From: an uncultured Kordiimonas sp.
GTDB lineage: Bacteria > Pseudomonadota > Alphaproteobacteria > Sphingomonadales > Kordiimonadaceae
Length of the DNA: 64,000 bases
Assembly: GCA_947492375.1 (NCBI GenBank)
Contig: CANLMI010000001.1
Location: forward strand, 1,240,001 to 1,304,000
Direction: 5' to 3'
Part shown: positions 46,001 through 55,325 of the stretch, one piece after another
Layout of the letters: every line of letters starts with the position of its first letter
Numbering within the stretch: the stretch's first letter is position 1
Made by a program: the position numbers and the translations under genes
The notes under the pieces: model-generated
What the model was told of the DNA's origin: nothing
Databases searched by the model: none
Seen by the model: only the letters and a program-made list of their open reading frames with translations

Positions 46001-46870
46001 TTAACCCAAAATTTGATATAGAGCGATCGCCGCCGCATTAGACACATTCAAACTTTCGATTTGACCTGTCATAGGAATTTTAGCGACCAGATCACATTTC
46101 TTACGCACAAGGGGTCGCATCCCCTTACCTTCTGATCCCATAACAACTACTATATTGTCACCAAGCGATACATCGCGGATAGATGCTTTAGTTCCTCCGT
46201 CAAGCCCTACATGCCAATAACCAAGGTCTTTAAGGGCATCAAGCGCTTGCGCAAGGTTTGCAACTTGCAGCCATGGTAATATTTCAAGCCCGCCCGCAGC
46301 AGCACGGCCAAGCACTCCGCCCTCAACAGGGCTGTTACGGTCCTGCGTAATAATGGCCCTCGCGCCAAGCGCTGCTGCCGAGCGAATACACGCCCCGACA
46401 TTATGAGGGTCCGTAACCTGATCCAGCATAAGGATAACATTTTTTTGGTCAGGGATAGGCTGCAAATCAAACAAATCAATGCTCGGTAACGGCCTTACTT
46501 CCAAAACCAGCCCTTGATGCGGGCTATCACTTAAAACCAACCCATTCAGTTCAAATTCTGTGGCCTCCTGAATTTTCAGCGTAGGCTTTAATATTTCTCT
46601 CTTAACATTCATAAGGGCGTTTTTCGTGCCTAACAACCGCAAGCACTCACGCCTGCTATTCTTTAGGGCTGCTTCAACAGGATGGCGCCCATGCAGGAAA
46701 ATACTGTCTTTTGCCAGCGGCTTAAGGGCCGACACACTATCGTCAGTATTATTATTCGGGCGGTAATTCCGCTTTGAAGTGATACGACCCTCTGCCCTAT
46801 TATTTGGCTTTACGTTATTATCTTTAGAGTGGGCTTGCTTATTTCGATTTTGTTGCGGCTTCTTGGCCAT
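46001..46870 (-). CDS. rlmB: 23S rRNA (guanosine-2'-O)-methyltransferase RlmB, SPOUT family
   Basis: 289 residues. A basic, disordered first ~50 residues; a substrate-binding domain from LHGRHPVEAALKNSRR; then the SPOUT catalytic domain with LDQVTDPHNVGACIRSAAALGARA, VVVMGSEGKGM and MTGQIESLNVSNAAAIALYQ. These are the three TrmH-family motifs. In E. coli RlmB methylates G2251 of 23S rRNA. The N-terminal extension is longer than in E. coli. Confidence 0.92.
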   Translation of the reverse strand: MAKKPQQNRNKQAHSKDNNVKPNNRAEGRITSKRNYRPNNNTDDSVSALKPLAKDSIFLHGRHPVEAALKNSRRECLRLLGTKNALMNVKREILKPTLKIQEATEFELNGLVLSDSPHQGLVLEVRPLPSIDLFDLQPIPDQKNVILMLDQVTDPHNVGACIRSAAALGARAIITQDRNSPVEGGVLGRAAAGGLEILPWLQVANLAQALDALKDLGYWHVGLDGGTKASIRDVSLGDNIVVVMGSEGKGMRPLVRKKCDLVAKIPMTGQIESLNVSNAAAIALYQILG

Positions 46871-47018
46871 AAACTGTATCCAGCGCTTTTATTATATATG
46901 GAATGTATATGATATAATGCTCTTCACGGTTAAATGATAATATTTATTCACTTATACTTTTATCTATGCAGTAAGTTTCATCATATAGTGGCCGATAATC
47001 TGTCATTGGAGGGCAAAT

Positions 47019-47819
47019 ATGAATACAGTATTTTATACAATAATCCTTACTGCTATCACAGTCTTATCATTTCAATCAGAGGCACAAATTATTGACCTCA
47101 GTAAAACTGATATCATTGACCTTAGCCACACCTATGATGAAAATACGTTATATTGGCCCAATTCGCCGACAAGCTTTGATCACAAAACGCTGGCATATGG
47201 CCCAACCGACGCCGGATATTTTTATTCTGCCTACACGTTTGCGACCCCTGAGCACGGCGGCACTCATATCGATGCACCAATCCACTTCCACAAAGACGGC
47301 GATACCGTTGAACAGCTAAAAGTCGAGAAACTAATTTTACCAGCAATCGTAATTGACGTATCCGCAGCAGCCAACAAAGACCGTGATTACAGGCTTCAAG
47401 TATCGGACATCGAAAAATTTGAAGAGAGGCACGGCAAAATTCCAGAAAACTCAGCAATTTTACTCCGCACAAAATGGGACCGTTTCTGGCCTGACGCTAA
47501 ATCATATCTGGGCGATGACACGCCCGGTAAAACCACAGACCTGCACTTCCCAAGCTTTGGGGCTGAAGCAACGCGGTTTCTTGTGAATGAGCGCGGCGCC
47601 GCCATGATCGGTATTGATACAGCCTCCATTGATTATGGCCCCAGTCAGGATTTTATCGTCCATCAAATCGTTGCAGAGAAAAACATTCCTGATCTGGAGA
47701 ACTTAACAGGACTTGATAAATTACCTGCAACGGGTGCGACCATAATCGCACTACCGATGAAAATCGCAAAGGGTTCTGGCGCACCTGTTCGGGTTATTGC
47801 TATGGTACCCAAGAATTAA
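47019..47819 (+). CDS. Exported cyclase-family (kynurenine formamidase-like) hydrolase
   Basis: 266 residues with a signal peptide (about 1-22, ...FQSEAQ). IIDLSHTYDENTLYWPNSP and PEHGGTHIDAPIHF (H79, H83, D85) are the metal-binding motifs of the cyclase family (PF04199), and MIGIDTASIDYG is also conserved. Members hydrolyse N-formylkynurenine or cyclic amides and esters; the substrate is uncertain. An export signal is unusual for a kynurenine pathway enzyme. GGAGGGC precedes the ATG. Convergent with the following gene, 3 nt apart. Confidence 0.8.
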   Translation: MNTVFYTIILTAITVLSFQSEAQIIDLSKTDIIDLSHTYDENTLYWPNSPTSFDHKTLAYGPTDAGYFYSAYTFATPEHGGTHIDAPIHFHKDGDTVEQLKVEKLILPAIVIDVSAAANKDRDYRLQVSDIEKFEERHGKIPENSAILLRTKWDRFWPDAKSYLGDDTPGKTTDLHFPSFGAEATRFLVNERGAAMIGIDTASIDYGPSQDFIVHQIVAEKNIPDLENLTGLDKLPATGATIIALPMKIAKGSGAPVRVIAMVPKN

Positions 47820-47822
47820 CGA

Positions 47823-48857
47823 TCAATTCGACCAATATTGATTTGATTTTTGTGGCTCCAGAAAACCAATTTTAAGCGGGTCATCTTCTTCAACTTGAAA
47901 TGTTGATGTCCCCGAATGATAAGCGCGGCCTTCAATGCGCGCAATTATGCCGCCTACCTCATTTTGCGATGTGGCATAATCAACCGAGCCTTCAAAGGGT
48001 ACGCCTGATATGCCGGAGAAAACATATGATTGCTGTAGCTGGATCGTGCCTTTGTGATGCTCTAGTGCAAGCCGCGCTGTCACACCACTGCCCGTTGGAC
48101 TGCGATCAAGTTGCCCATCAGCAAAGAAGCATAAATGATTATTGTTTCTGTCTGAAGTAACACCTTCTGTTTCAGTAATAATAACGCCGTATAAAAAGCC
48201 TAAGTCCTGATCATCGGGGCTTTCGATGTCAATTGCAGCACGGATAGCAGACTTAAGCGCTACGGCGCGCACTTTGACAGTTTCCAATCCATCATTGGCA
48301 AAATCTAGTCCCAGATTAGTAGCAGGTAGAAAAGCGTAATAAGCACCACCGTATGCAATATCAAACTGCACCTTGCCGACGCCCTGCACATGCACTTCTT
48401 GGTTGAGGCAGTGCGCGTATCCACGCACGCTTTTGAAACTGGACGTACCAATAACACCGCCGTCGACCTTTGTTGTGACCTCAATCAATCCGCAAGGACA
48501 TTCAAGTGTGAAACGCGTTTCAGGCTCAGTCATTGCAACTTGCCCTGTTTCAAGCGCCCACCGCCCAATTGCAATTGTCGCATGCCCACACATCGTGCTG
48601 TAGCCCGAGTAGTGCATAAACAAAACAGCAATATCAGCACGCGGGTCACAGGGCTCGACAGGAATTACGCCGTACATATCCTTATGACCTCGCGGCTCCA
48701 GCATCAATAATCGACGGATATGGTCATAATGCTTTTCTGCATTCCGGCGCTTTTCAAGGATAGTATTACCGCTTAAATCTGGATATCCACCCGTTACGAT
48801 ACGCACAGGTTCACCCGCTGTATGCATATCCGTAACCGTTATACCCAGATCACTCAT
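47823..48857 (-). CDS. Proline racemase superfamily; predicted trans-3-hydroxy-L-proline dehydratase
   Basis: 344 residues. The first catalytic position is Cys (C90 in YSTMCGHATIAIG), but the second is Thr (T255 in DRSPTGSGVTARLAL), where proline racemase and 4-hydroxyproline epimerase have Cys. The Cys/Thr pair is known from trans-3-hydroxy-L-proline dehydratases, which form pyrroline-2-carboxylate. It lies 2 nt downstream of an M24 peptidase gene, so the pair may free and degrade hydroxyproline from collagen-like peptides. The activity is inferred from this residue pair. Confidence 0.8.
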   Translation of the reverse strand: MSDLGITVTDMHTAGEPVRIVTGGYPDLSGNTILEKRRNAEKHYDHIRRLLMLEPRGHKDMYGVIPVEPCDPRADIAVLFMHYSGYSTMCGHATIAIGRWALETGQVAMTEPETRFTLECPCGLIEVTTKVDGGVIGTSSFKSVRGYAHCLNQEVHVQGVGKVQFDIAYGGAYYAFLPATNLGLDFANDGLETVKVRAVALKSAIRAAIDIESPDDQDLGFLYGVIITETEGVTSDRNNNHLCFFADGQLDRSPTGSGVTARLALEHHKGTIQLQQSYVFSGISGVPFEGSVDYATSQNEVGGIIARIEGRAYHSGTSTFQVEEDDPLKIGFLEPQKSNQYWSN

Positions 48858-48859
48858 AA

Positions 48860-50074
48860 TTATGCCACGTATCCAAACGGATCATCAACCGAATGGCTAG
48901 GTTCCGTAAACCATTTAGGGCCCACATCAGTCATATAAAAATGATCCTCAAGCCGCACCCCAAATTCGCCGTATATACAAATCATCGGTTCATTAGAAAA
49001 ACACATACCCTTTGCAAGCGGTGTATCATCGCTTCTCACCAAATAAGGCCATTCGTGAATATCGAGGCCAATACCGTGCCCCGTGCGATGCGGCAGGCCC
49101 GGCACTGCATAATCAGGCCCATATCCTGCATTCTCAAGAGACGCACGAGCTGCGATATCAGCGTCACCGCATCTAATGCCAATTTTCGCAGCGTTAAAAG
49201 CAGCAAGCTGGGCTGTTTTTTCATCATTCCAGACTTTACGCTGACGCTCAGACGGCTGCCCAAAAACATAAGAGCGCGTGATATCGCTGTTATACCCACT
49301 GAGGCGGCAACCAGTATCGATCAGGACCATATCGCCGTCTTTTAAAATTTGAGGGTCTTTGACACCGTGCGGATAAGCAGTTGCTTCACCGAACAGAACA
49401 ATACAAAAACTGGAACCACTTGCACCAACAGCCTTGTGTGCTTCATTAATGAAGCTCTCTACTTCCGTTGTTGAAATACCCACTTTCAATATACGGGCAG
49501 CCGCCTTATGAACCTCAAGTGTCATATCTTTCGCGCGTTGCAATAGGGCAATTTCGCTATCTGATTTGCACATACGACATCCCGCTGTGACGGGTTTTGC
49601 ATCGACATATTCATACTCAGTCGCAGCTTTTCGCATACCATCAAAAAGAAAGAAAGAAGCTCCCTCGTCCACGCCGATTTTACCTCTCGAAATACCACGG
49701 CGTTCAAGCACTGCTGCGAAAAGTTCATAAGGGCTTTCATCCTCTTGCCAGCCGTTTACATGCCCCTCAACAACCATAAAGCTCTCAAGCGTGCTAATTT
49801 CAAAATGGGGTGCGATATATTCAAGAGTGCTGTCTTGCGTCAGGATGGCACCGACCATACGCTCGCTCGCATACCAACTGGTACCGGTAAAATAATAAAG
49901 ATTAGTGCCTGCATTCAGATACACTGCCTCAATATCATGCTCACGCATCAACGCGCATGCCTTATCGATCCGGCTCTTATATTCGTCGAGGGATATCGGC
50001 GTCATCCCACCTGTCATATCCGAGAGCTTTGAAAGCTCGGTTTGTATATCTGATCCGCCAACACCAATTGTCAT
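48860..50074 (-). CDS. M24 metallopeptidase (Xaa-Pro aminopeptidase/dipeptidase type)
   Basis: 404 residues from ATG 50074, with AAGGAAG upstream; an in-frame TTG at 50098 is less likely. An N-terminal creatinase-like domain (YLNAGTNLYYFTGTSWYASERM) precedes the pita-bread domain. Metal ligands are visible in LIDTGC, NSDITRS, RTGHGIGLDIHE, FSNEPMI and VRLEDHF (Asp, Asp, His, Glu, Glu). It likely cleaves Xaa-Pro bonds in the cytoplasm. Two nt from the hydroxyproline dehydratase gene: probable operon. Confidence 0.88.
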   Translation of the reverse strand: MTIGVGGSDIQTELSKLSDMTGGMTPISLDEYKSRIDKACALMREHDIEAVYLNAGTNLYYFTGTSWYASERMVGAILTQDSTLEYIAPHFEISTLESFMVVEGHVNGWQEDESPYELFAAVLERRGISRGKIGVDEGASFFLFDGMRKAATEYEYVDAKPVTAGCRMCKSDSEIALLQRAKDMTLEVHKAAARILKVGISTTEVESFINEAHKAVGASGSSFCIVLFGEATAYPHGVKDPQILKDGDMVLIDTGCRLSGYNSDITRSYVFGQPSERQRKVWNDEKTAQLAAFNAAKIGIRCGDADIAARASLENAGYGPDYAVPGLPHRTGHGIGLDIHEWPYLVRSDDTPLAKGMCFSNEPMICIYGEFGVRLEDHFYMTDVGPKWFTEPSHSVDDPFGYVA

Positions 50075-50165
50075 TTCTACACTTCCTTTATGTTTCAAGT
50101 ATGGTTAGCACAAAGAAAAATGGCCCACCACAAGGATGAGCCATTCTATTAGAAGTTTTTGCTTT

Positions 50166-53100
50166 TTATTCGCTTAGAAGGCCAAGCCCGCTTGCGGCAT
50201 ACGCATCACGGAGCTCCTTGACTTCCTTCGTGTAAGCAGCCTCAATATCAACATTCACTTTATTCAGGGCATTCTCGGCTTTAGTGCGATAAACCTTAGA
50301 GGCAGGGCCCGGGCGGCCTGCATAGCTACCTGCATGGAATGAGGCGTCATTGATGATCGCCATCACCTTATCGGCATTATAATGAATGCCTTCTTCGCGG
50401 GTTTGCGGCACAATACGATCCTCAAGTTTTTTGAGGGCTTTGGTTACATCACCCGCTTGTTTGACCAGATCTTTAAATGGCTTTTTAGCGTCATCACCTT
50501 CAGCCTTTTTCATCGCCGCTTCAGCAATCGCTTTGATGGTTGCAATATCCTTGTTTGTCGCGCGGATACGCTTCACAGCCTTAATTGCTGTGTCACTCAT
50601 TTCCCGCATTTCAAGAAGGTATGCTCTGCGGTCCTGATATTCCTCCATTGAATAGCTAACACGCGGATCATCAGAAACTTTAACGGTGCCCTCAACGCTG
50701 TTATCACCAAGCGTTAATTTAACCGTATAATCACCCGGCAAAGCGGTAAAACCACCTGGTAAATCATCATCAGGCTTGCGATCACGCAAGCTATGCTTAC
50801 TGCCATCTTCTTCCATACCCCAAACAATCCGGTTAATACCTTTGTGGACAGGGCGTGTAAATGTACGAACAATAGTGCCGGAAGCGTCTGAAACCTCGAC
50901 TTTAACTTTTACAGGCTTATCCGCTTTTTTCTTGGCTTTATCTTCGTCTTCTTTTTCAGGTTTCTTATCCGCTTTTTTAGCCTTAGCGGCTTCAGCACGC
51001 TTGGCAACCTGACGGGTCTTTTCAGTTTCTGCGTCCGGATGCGGGAGCTTATCACCAGATGCCATAAAGGTAATCATCGCGCCGCGGGGCTGGTTGTCTC
51101 CAATAAATGCTGTGCTTGCGACAAAGCGTGTGCCGGGCGTTTGCTCAGGATCATAGGTAATACCATCTGTTGTTGACAGAAGCTTGAGCGGTGCCTTGAA
51201 ATCCTCTTCACTCAAACCGCGAAGGCCAGAGTAATCATCAATAACAAAAATTGCACGACCGTGGGTTCCAAGAACAAGATCGCTCTCGCGCTCCTGAATT
51301 GCCATATCCATTACAGACACTGTCGGCACACCAGCGGTCCATTTTGTCCATTTCTTACCATCATTATGCGATACAAAAAGACCAAACTCTGTCCCGAGGA
51401 ACAATAGGTTCGGATCAATATGATCCTGTTGGATAGAAAGCGCATACCCTTTCACATTATCAGTCGCGATATCTTTCCACCGCTTACCAAAACGCTCTAC
51501 TTTATAAACGTGCGGGTCTTTATTTCCGCGGCGGTGATCATCAAATACGACATAGGCAACCGATGCATCATGGGGGCTTGGCTCGATATGCGGAACCCAC
51601 GAGCCTTTGACTGCACCACGCTTGTTATCAGCGATGGCTTCCCATGTTTTGCCGCCGTCCTGTGTTACATGCACGCGGCCATCATCGGTGCCAACCCAGA
51701 TAACACCTTCTTGTACTTTGCTCGGTGCAATTGCAGTGATTGTCTGCCAGTTTTCAGCCGCTGTAACATCAGCTGTGATACCACCTGATTTTTTAAAGCG
51801 CTGTAATTCAGGGTTATTCGTCGTTAAATCACCAGAGATAGTTTCCCAGCTATTCCCTTTATCAGTTGATTTGTGCAGGAACTGAGATCCGTAATAAATC
51901 GTAGAATTATCAAATGGGTCCTGCGCAAAACCAGAGTTCCAGTTAAAGCGTAGTTCAGTATCCGGCGTTGACGGGCTTGGGCGAATATAACGCCTTTCAC
52001 CAGTATGAAGATTCCAGCGGTTTAAGAAGCCACCTTGGCTCATGCTGTATCCTTGTTTGCTGTCATCAGGGTCAGGTGCCGCGTCAAAGCCATCACCAAA
52101 TCCAATTTCCTGCCAATGGAAATTACGAATACCGCCGTTTTCCCAAACATTCGACGGGCCTCGGAACGAACCGTTATCCTGAAGGCCACCATAAATATTA
52201 TACGGGAGATCATTATCAACATTGATCTGGTAGAATTGAGCAACAGGCAAGTTTGCAACGAAGCGCCATGTTTTACCTTTGTCATGGGTAATACCAAGGC
52301 CGCCATCATTACCAAGGATCATATGGTTCGAATTGGCTGGATTAATCCAAAGGCTATGAAGGTCAATATGCAATCCGCGTGGGTTGCCGCAGCAATTAAC
52401 GCTTGAGATATTTTCAAAATTTTGCCCGCCGTTGTTGGAAACATTCAAGGTCGTTGCGATATTATAAATTGTTTCTTTGTCATTCGGGTCAACAAGAAGT
52501 TCCATATAATAAAATGGTCGATTTGCAATGCCCTTATCCGTGTTTACCTGACGCCATGTCCGGCCACCATCATCTGAGCGGATGATCGCGCTTTTCTTCG
52601 CCTCAACAAGGGCATAAATCGTGTTGGTGTCGCTCGGCGCAATTGTGAATACACTGCGGCCAAGATCACCTTTCGGCAGACCATCTTCCTGTGTTAATTC
52701 GCGCCATGTCTCACCACCATCATGGCTGACATGAAGGCCTGAGCCCGGACCACCTGATTCAAAATAATCTGGGTAACGGCGGAACTGCCACATACTTGCA
52801 AACAGGTTATTCGGGTTTTCAGGGTCCATTTTGATATCGGTTGCGCCAGATTGCTCATTTTCACCCGCGAGGATCAGGTTCCATGTTTCACCGCCATCGA
52901 TGGTTTTATAAACACCGCGCTCGCCGCCATCAGACCAAAGGTGCCCCATAGCCGCAACATACGCCACATCAGGGTTTGTCGGATCAAGAGCAATACGGTT
53001 AATGTGTTCACTATCTGGCAAGCCCACGTTTTTCCATGTCTTACCGCCGTCTAATGATTTATAAACACCATTCCCAACCGAAACGGAATTTCGAACATTG

Positions 53101-53450
53101 CCCTCACCAGAGCCAACCCAGATAATATCAGGATTGCTTTGATTAATCGCGAGTGCGCCAATTGAAGCCACGGGCTGATTATCAAAAAGCGGTTCCCATG
53201 TCGCGCCGCCATCAATTGAATGCCACACACCGCCTGAGGCTGCGCCAACATAAATATGATTTGGATCATTTGCGACAACATCCACTGCTGCAATCCGGCC
53301 AGACATTGTAGCTGGGCCAATTGTTCGTGCTTCAAGGCCTTTATAAAGATGGCTGTCCTGTGCAGTAGCAGCCGGCATTACAGTACCAAGTGTCGCAGCA
53401 AGCGCCACCGCAATAACGGCAGAGAGAGATGATCGTTTTTGCCCAAACAT
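50166..53450 (-). CDS. Exported sortilin/BNR-repeat beta-propeller protein
   Basis: 1094 residues from ATG 53450, with AAGGGA 7 nt upstream; an in-frame start at 53489 would precede the signal peptide. The signal peptide is MFGQKRSSLSAVIAVALAAT..., cut near TAQ. Repeated Asp-box motifs (SIDGGATWEP, SLDGGKTWKN, TIDGGETWNL, SHDGGETWRE, TQDGGKTWEA) form one or two beta-propellers over about residues 40-740, as in VPS10/sortilin-like and GH74-like proteins. A Lys/Asp/Glu-rich linker (KKADKKPEKEDEDKAKKKAD, about 834-853) leads to a beta domain and a helical C-terminus. No catalytic residues can be assigned. It may bind or degrade peptides or glycans outside the cell. Confidence 0.8.
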   Translation of the reverse strand: MFGQKRSSLSAVIAVALAATLGTVMPAATAQDSHLYKGLEARTIGPATMSGRIAAVDVVANDPNHIYVGAASGGVWHSIDGGATWEPLFDNQPVASIGALAINQSNPDIIWVGSGEGNVRNSVSVGNGVYKSLDGGKTWKNVGLPDSEHINRIALDPTNPDVAYVAAMGHLWSDGGERGVYKTIDGGETWNLILAGENEQSGATDIKMDPENPNNLFASMWQFRRYPDYFESGGPGSGLHVSHDGGETWRELTQEDGLPKGDLGRSVFTIAPSDTNTIYALVEAKKSAIIRSDDGGRTWRQVNTDKGIANRPFYYMELLVDPNDKETIYNIATTLNVSNNGGQNFENISSVNCCGNPRGLHIDLHSLWINPANSNHMILGNDGGLGITHDKGKTWRFVANLPVAQFYQINVDNDLPYNIYGGLQDNGSFRGPSNVWENGGIRNFHWQEIGFGDGFDAAPDPDDSKQGYSMSQGGFLNRWNLHTGERRYIRPSPSTPDTELRFNWNSGFAQDPFDNSTIYYGSQFLHKSTDKGNSWETISGDLTTNNPELQRFKKSGGITADVTAAENWQTITAIAPSKVQEGVIWVGTDDGRVHVTQDGGKTWEAIADNKRGAVKGSWVPHIEPSPHDASVAYVVFDDHRRGNKDPHVYKVERFGKRWKDIATDNVKGYALSIQQDHIDPNLLFLGTEFGLFVSHNDGKKWTKWTAGVPTVSVMDMAIQERESDLVLGTHGRAIFVIDDYSGLRGLSEEDFKAPLKLLSTTDGITYDPEQTPGTRFVASTAFIGDNQPRGAMITFMASGDKLPHPDAETEKTRQVAKRAEAAKAKKADKKPEKEDEDKAKKKADKPVKVKVEVSDASGTIVRTFTRPVHKGINRIVWGMEEDGSKHSLRDRKPDDDLPGGFTALPGDYTVKLTLGDNSVEGTVKVSDDPRVSYSMEEYQDRRAYLLEMREMSDTAIKAVKRIRATNKDIATIKAIAEAAMKKAEGDDAKKPFKDLVKQAGDVTKALKKLEDRIVPQTREEGIHYNADKVMAIINDASFHAGSYAGRPGPASKVYRTKAENALNKVNVDIEAAYTKEVKELRDAYAASGLGLLSE

Positions 53451-53640
53451 GAATATGTCCCTTTTTTTGTATGACGAAAATAAGCCCAAAGGATATTTAA
53501 AAACCCTTTGCCAATTTATTGCCGCTCACCTTGGACTGTCAATCATACAAGCGTCAAATGGTTTCGAAGACGCGATTAAATGAATTGATACAACAACCTT
53601 CACCAACACTGCTGTTAACTGACTATCAAAGTTAGAGTAA

Positions 53641-53680
53641 CCGGGAAATACCGGGAATAGACGGGATATATCGGGAAACC
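53641..53680. repeat. Four-unit 10-bp periodic repeat
   Basis: Consecutive decamers CCGGGAAATA, CCGGGAATAG, ACGGGATATA and TCGGGAAACC share a (C/A/T)CGGGA core at exact 10-bp spacing, i.e. one helical turn apart. Such helically phased sites can bind a protein array. Function unknown. Confidence 0.6.
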
Positions 53681-54161
53681 CCAATAAAACGGCGGCTTTC
53701 AGGTGCGTTCTACAAACGGCCGTTACACCAGCGTCAAATTTAGAGTAAGGCCCAAATCCGGCGCGTTTTACAATCAATGTTAAAGTAATGGCCATTTTAA
53801 GAATGACCGTCTCAAAACCGTCTTAAGCCCCCTCCAAGACTATCCTAAGAAACACACGAAACCCTTATAAGACAACACTTACAGCATAAAAGCATAGCGT
53901 CTTATCTGTCACGGCCTGCATCACCGATCACACGGAAAACCCTGCTTTTTCTGCTGTAAAATGCGCTGGTAAGTGGGAACTGAAGCAAACTTTGGGTTTC
54001 AGAGTGCGCACTTAGCGATTTCCTTAATAAAAACAATAACATCACTGTTTAAAACCTTTTGAAAGTTAAACAACTAAGTGGGAACTTTTTTACGTCAAAA
54101 AAACATGGGCCCATTGAACATATATTTGACCGACTTTGACATAAAACGTGCAAAATACCTG

Positions 54162-54179
54162 TGGTTTTCCACAACTAGA
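54162..54179 (+). repeat. 18-bp direct repeat, left copy
   Basis: TGGTTTTCCACAACTAGA, identical to 57048-57065. It contains TTTTCCACA, which fits the loose DnaA-box pattern TTWTNCACA. It overlaps the inverted repeat at 54170-54197 upstream of the quorum-sensing cluster. Confidence 0.8.
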
Positions 54180-54197
54180 ATTGTTCTTCTAGTTGTG
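54170..54197. promoter_or_regulatory. Inverted repeat upstream of the luxR-luxI-luxR cluster (lux-box candidate)
   Basis: Arms CACAACTAGAA and TTCTAGTTGTG are perfect 11-bp complements around TTGTTC. The central 20 bp is a dyad of the length of classical lux boxes, but lacks the CTG-N10-CAG signature. It ends 34 bp before the first ATG of the cluster (54232), a natural place for LuxR binding. A terminator is less likely: only TTT follows. Confidence 0.5.
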
Positions 54198-54231
54198 TTT
54201 AAACTGTCTAAAGATTTAATGAGGGGTCGAT

Positions 54232-54429
54232 ATGACAGTAGATAAAACACTCCATAAGATATTAGAAACTGTACACACGTCTGTGGCCGAAGAAACCACC
54301 AGCCAATGTACGATCCAAGACCCACAAGAAGCTTATGAAGCTGGTATAAAGAAAGCTGAATACATTGTAATCAAAAGCCTTCTCGCCGGGTTTAGCGATC
54401 CGCAAAAAGTTGCAAACTATCACCATTAG
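54232..54429 (+). CDS. Small hypothetical protein, first gene of quorum-sensing cluster
   Basis: 65 residues, MTVDKTLHKILETVHTSVAE then an acidic middle and SLLAGFSDPQKVANYHH. GAGGGG lies 5-6 nt upstream of the ATG. Predicted mostly helical, soluble. It ends 8 nt before luxR copy 1, indicating co-transcription. No family recognised. Confidence 0.6.
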   Translation: MTVDKTLHKILETVHTSVAEETTSQCTIQDPQEAYEAGIKKAEYIVIKSLLAGFSDPQKVANYHH

Positions 54430-54437
54430 GACAAATC

Positions 54438-55247
54438 ATGGCTAATATGTACCATTCAGGAGTGCCCATATCAGTCCATCGCAAAGTTTCAGATACAATA
54501 GAAAGCGATATCTATGCAGTACTGGATGATGAAACTTTATCATCTGATGATGCCGTCCAACAGATTGAAAATGCAAATGCCCAACTTCTCGGATCACTGG
54601 GTGTAGATGAGTTCTCTTACACTAATTTCGTGCAAGAGGATGGTAATTTCAGAACCAATCCTGAAGATGCCAAAATCATTGGTCAATATGATACCAGATG
54701 GCGTTTACGCTATCTTGAAAAACAATACTATAAAATCGATCCGTGGCTTACTTATTGTCTGGGAAATCCACTCCCCATTTTCAAGTCCGACCTTGTAACA
54801 GATGATGCTGATAAATCCCTTAAAGAGTTGTATGACGAAGCTTCTCAGTATGGTCACAGTAACGGCGCAATGTTTCCCGTCCACGGTGTTGGCGCAGAGT
54901 GTTCAGTTGTGTCTTTTTCGGGCTTAGATTTCGAGGTAGCAAGGCGTGACCTATATTCACTTCAAACACTGGCAAATACATCACACGCGGTAATAAAAAA
55001 AGTCAGAGAAGATGAGAAATATAAAGCCGTATTTGAACTGACGCCAGATGAACGAGAAATACTGAAGCTCGCTAATAATTTTAAGTCCTCATGGACTATT
55101 TCTACATTAATGCGCGAAAATCCAGAACTGGGCATGTCACAGAGAACTGTAGAACGCCGCCTCGCCAGTATCTATCACAAACTAGGAGCCGGAGACCGCA
55201 CTGAAGCAATCGTGATTGCACGAATAAGGGCTTTGCTCGTGCAATAA
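54438..55247 (+). CDS. LuxR-family autoinducer-binding transcriptional regulator (copy 1)
   Basis: 269 residues. The autoinducer-binding domain (about 40-185) shows the family pocket pattern DTRWRLRYLEKQYYKIDPW (W88, Y92, D101, P102, W103), matching the conserved Trp, Tyr and Asp of TraR/LasR-type receptors. The C-terminal GerE HTH (about 205-269) is LTPDEREILKLANN ... MSQRTVERRLASIYHKLGAGDRTEAI, with an insert of a few residues before the recognition helix. Followed by the LuxI-type gene, its likely signal source. Confidence 0.85.
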   Translation: MANMYHSGVPISVHRKVSDTIESDIYAVLDDETLSSDDAVQQIENANAQLLGSLGVDEFSYTNFVQEDGNFRTNPEDAKIIGQYDTRWRLRYLEKQYYKIDPWLTYCLGNPLPIFKSDLVTDDADKSLKELYDEASQYGHSNGAMFPVHGVGAECSVVSFSGLDFEVARRDLYSLQTLANTSHAVIKKVREDEKYKAVFELTPDEREILKLANNFKSSWTISTLMRENPELGMSQRTVERRLASIYHKLGAGDRTEAIVIARIRALLVQ

Positions 55248-55325
55248 TGGCGGAGGACCGCCATTAATAATCTGACAATCTAATGGTAGCTTTAACCCCA
55301 ATAATAATACTGGGGAGAAAGCACA

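Larger units (their letters stand above)
53451..54231. other. Gene-poor region before the quorum-sensing cluster
   Basis: 780 nt without a convincing gene. It holds a 10-bp-periodic GGGA repeat (53641-53680), two copies of TCAAA(G/T)TTAGAGTAA (about 53624 and 53732), two copies of TAAGTGGGAACT (about 53969 and 54070), and the 18-bp repeat plus inverted repeat at 54162-54197. An 89-codon minus-strand ORF (53526-53795) mirrors the repeats and has no clear ribosome binding site, so it was not called. Confidence 0.5.

Noticed and set aside
53526-53795. 89-codon minus-strand ORF with repeated YS(K/N)FD...LTAV segments
   Set aside because: The protein repeats simply mirror the nucleotide repeats of this intergenic region, and no ribosome binding site is seen before the ATG.
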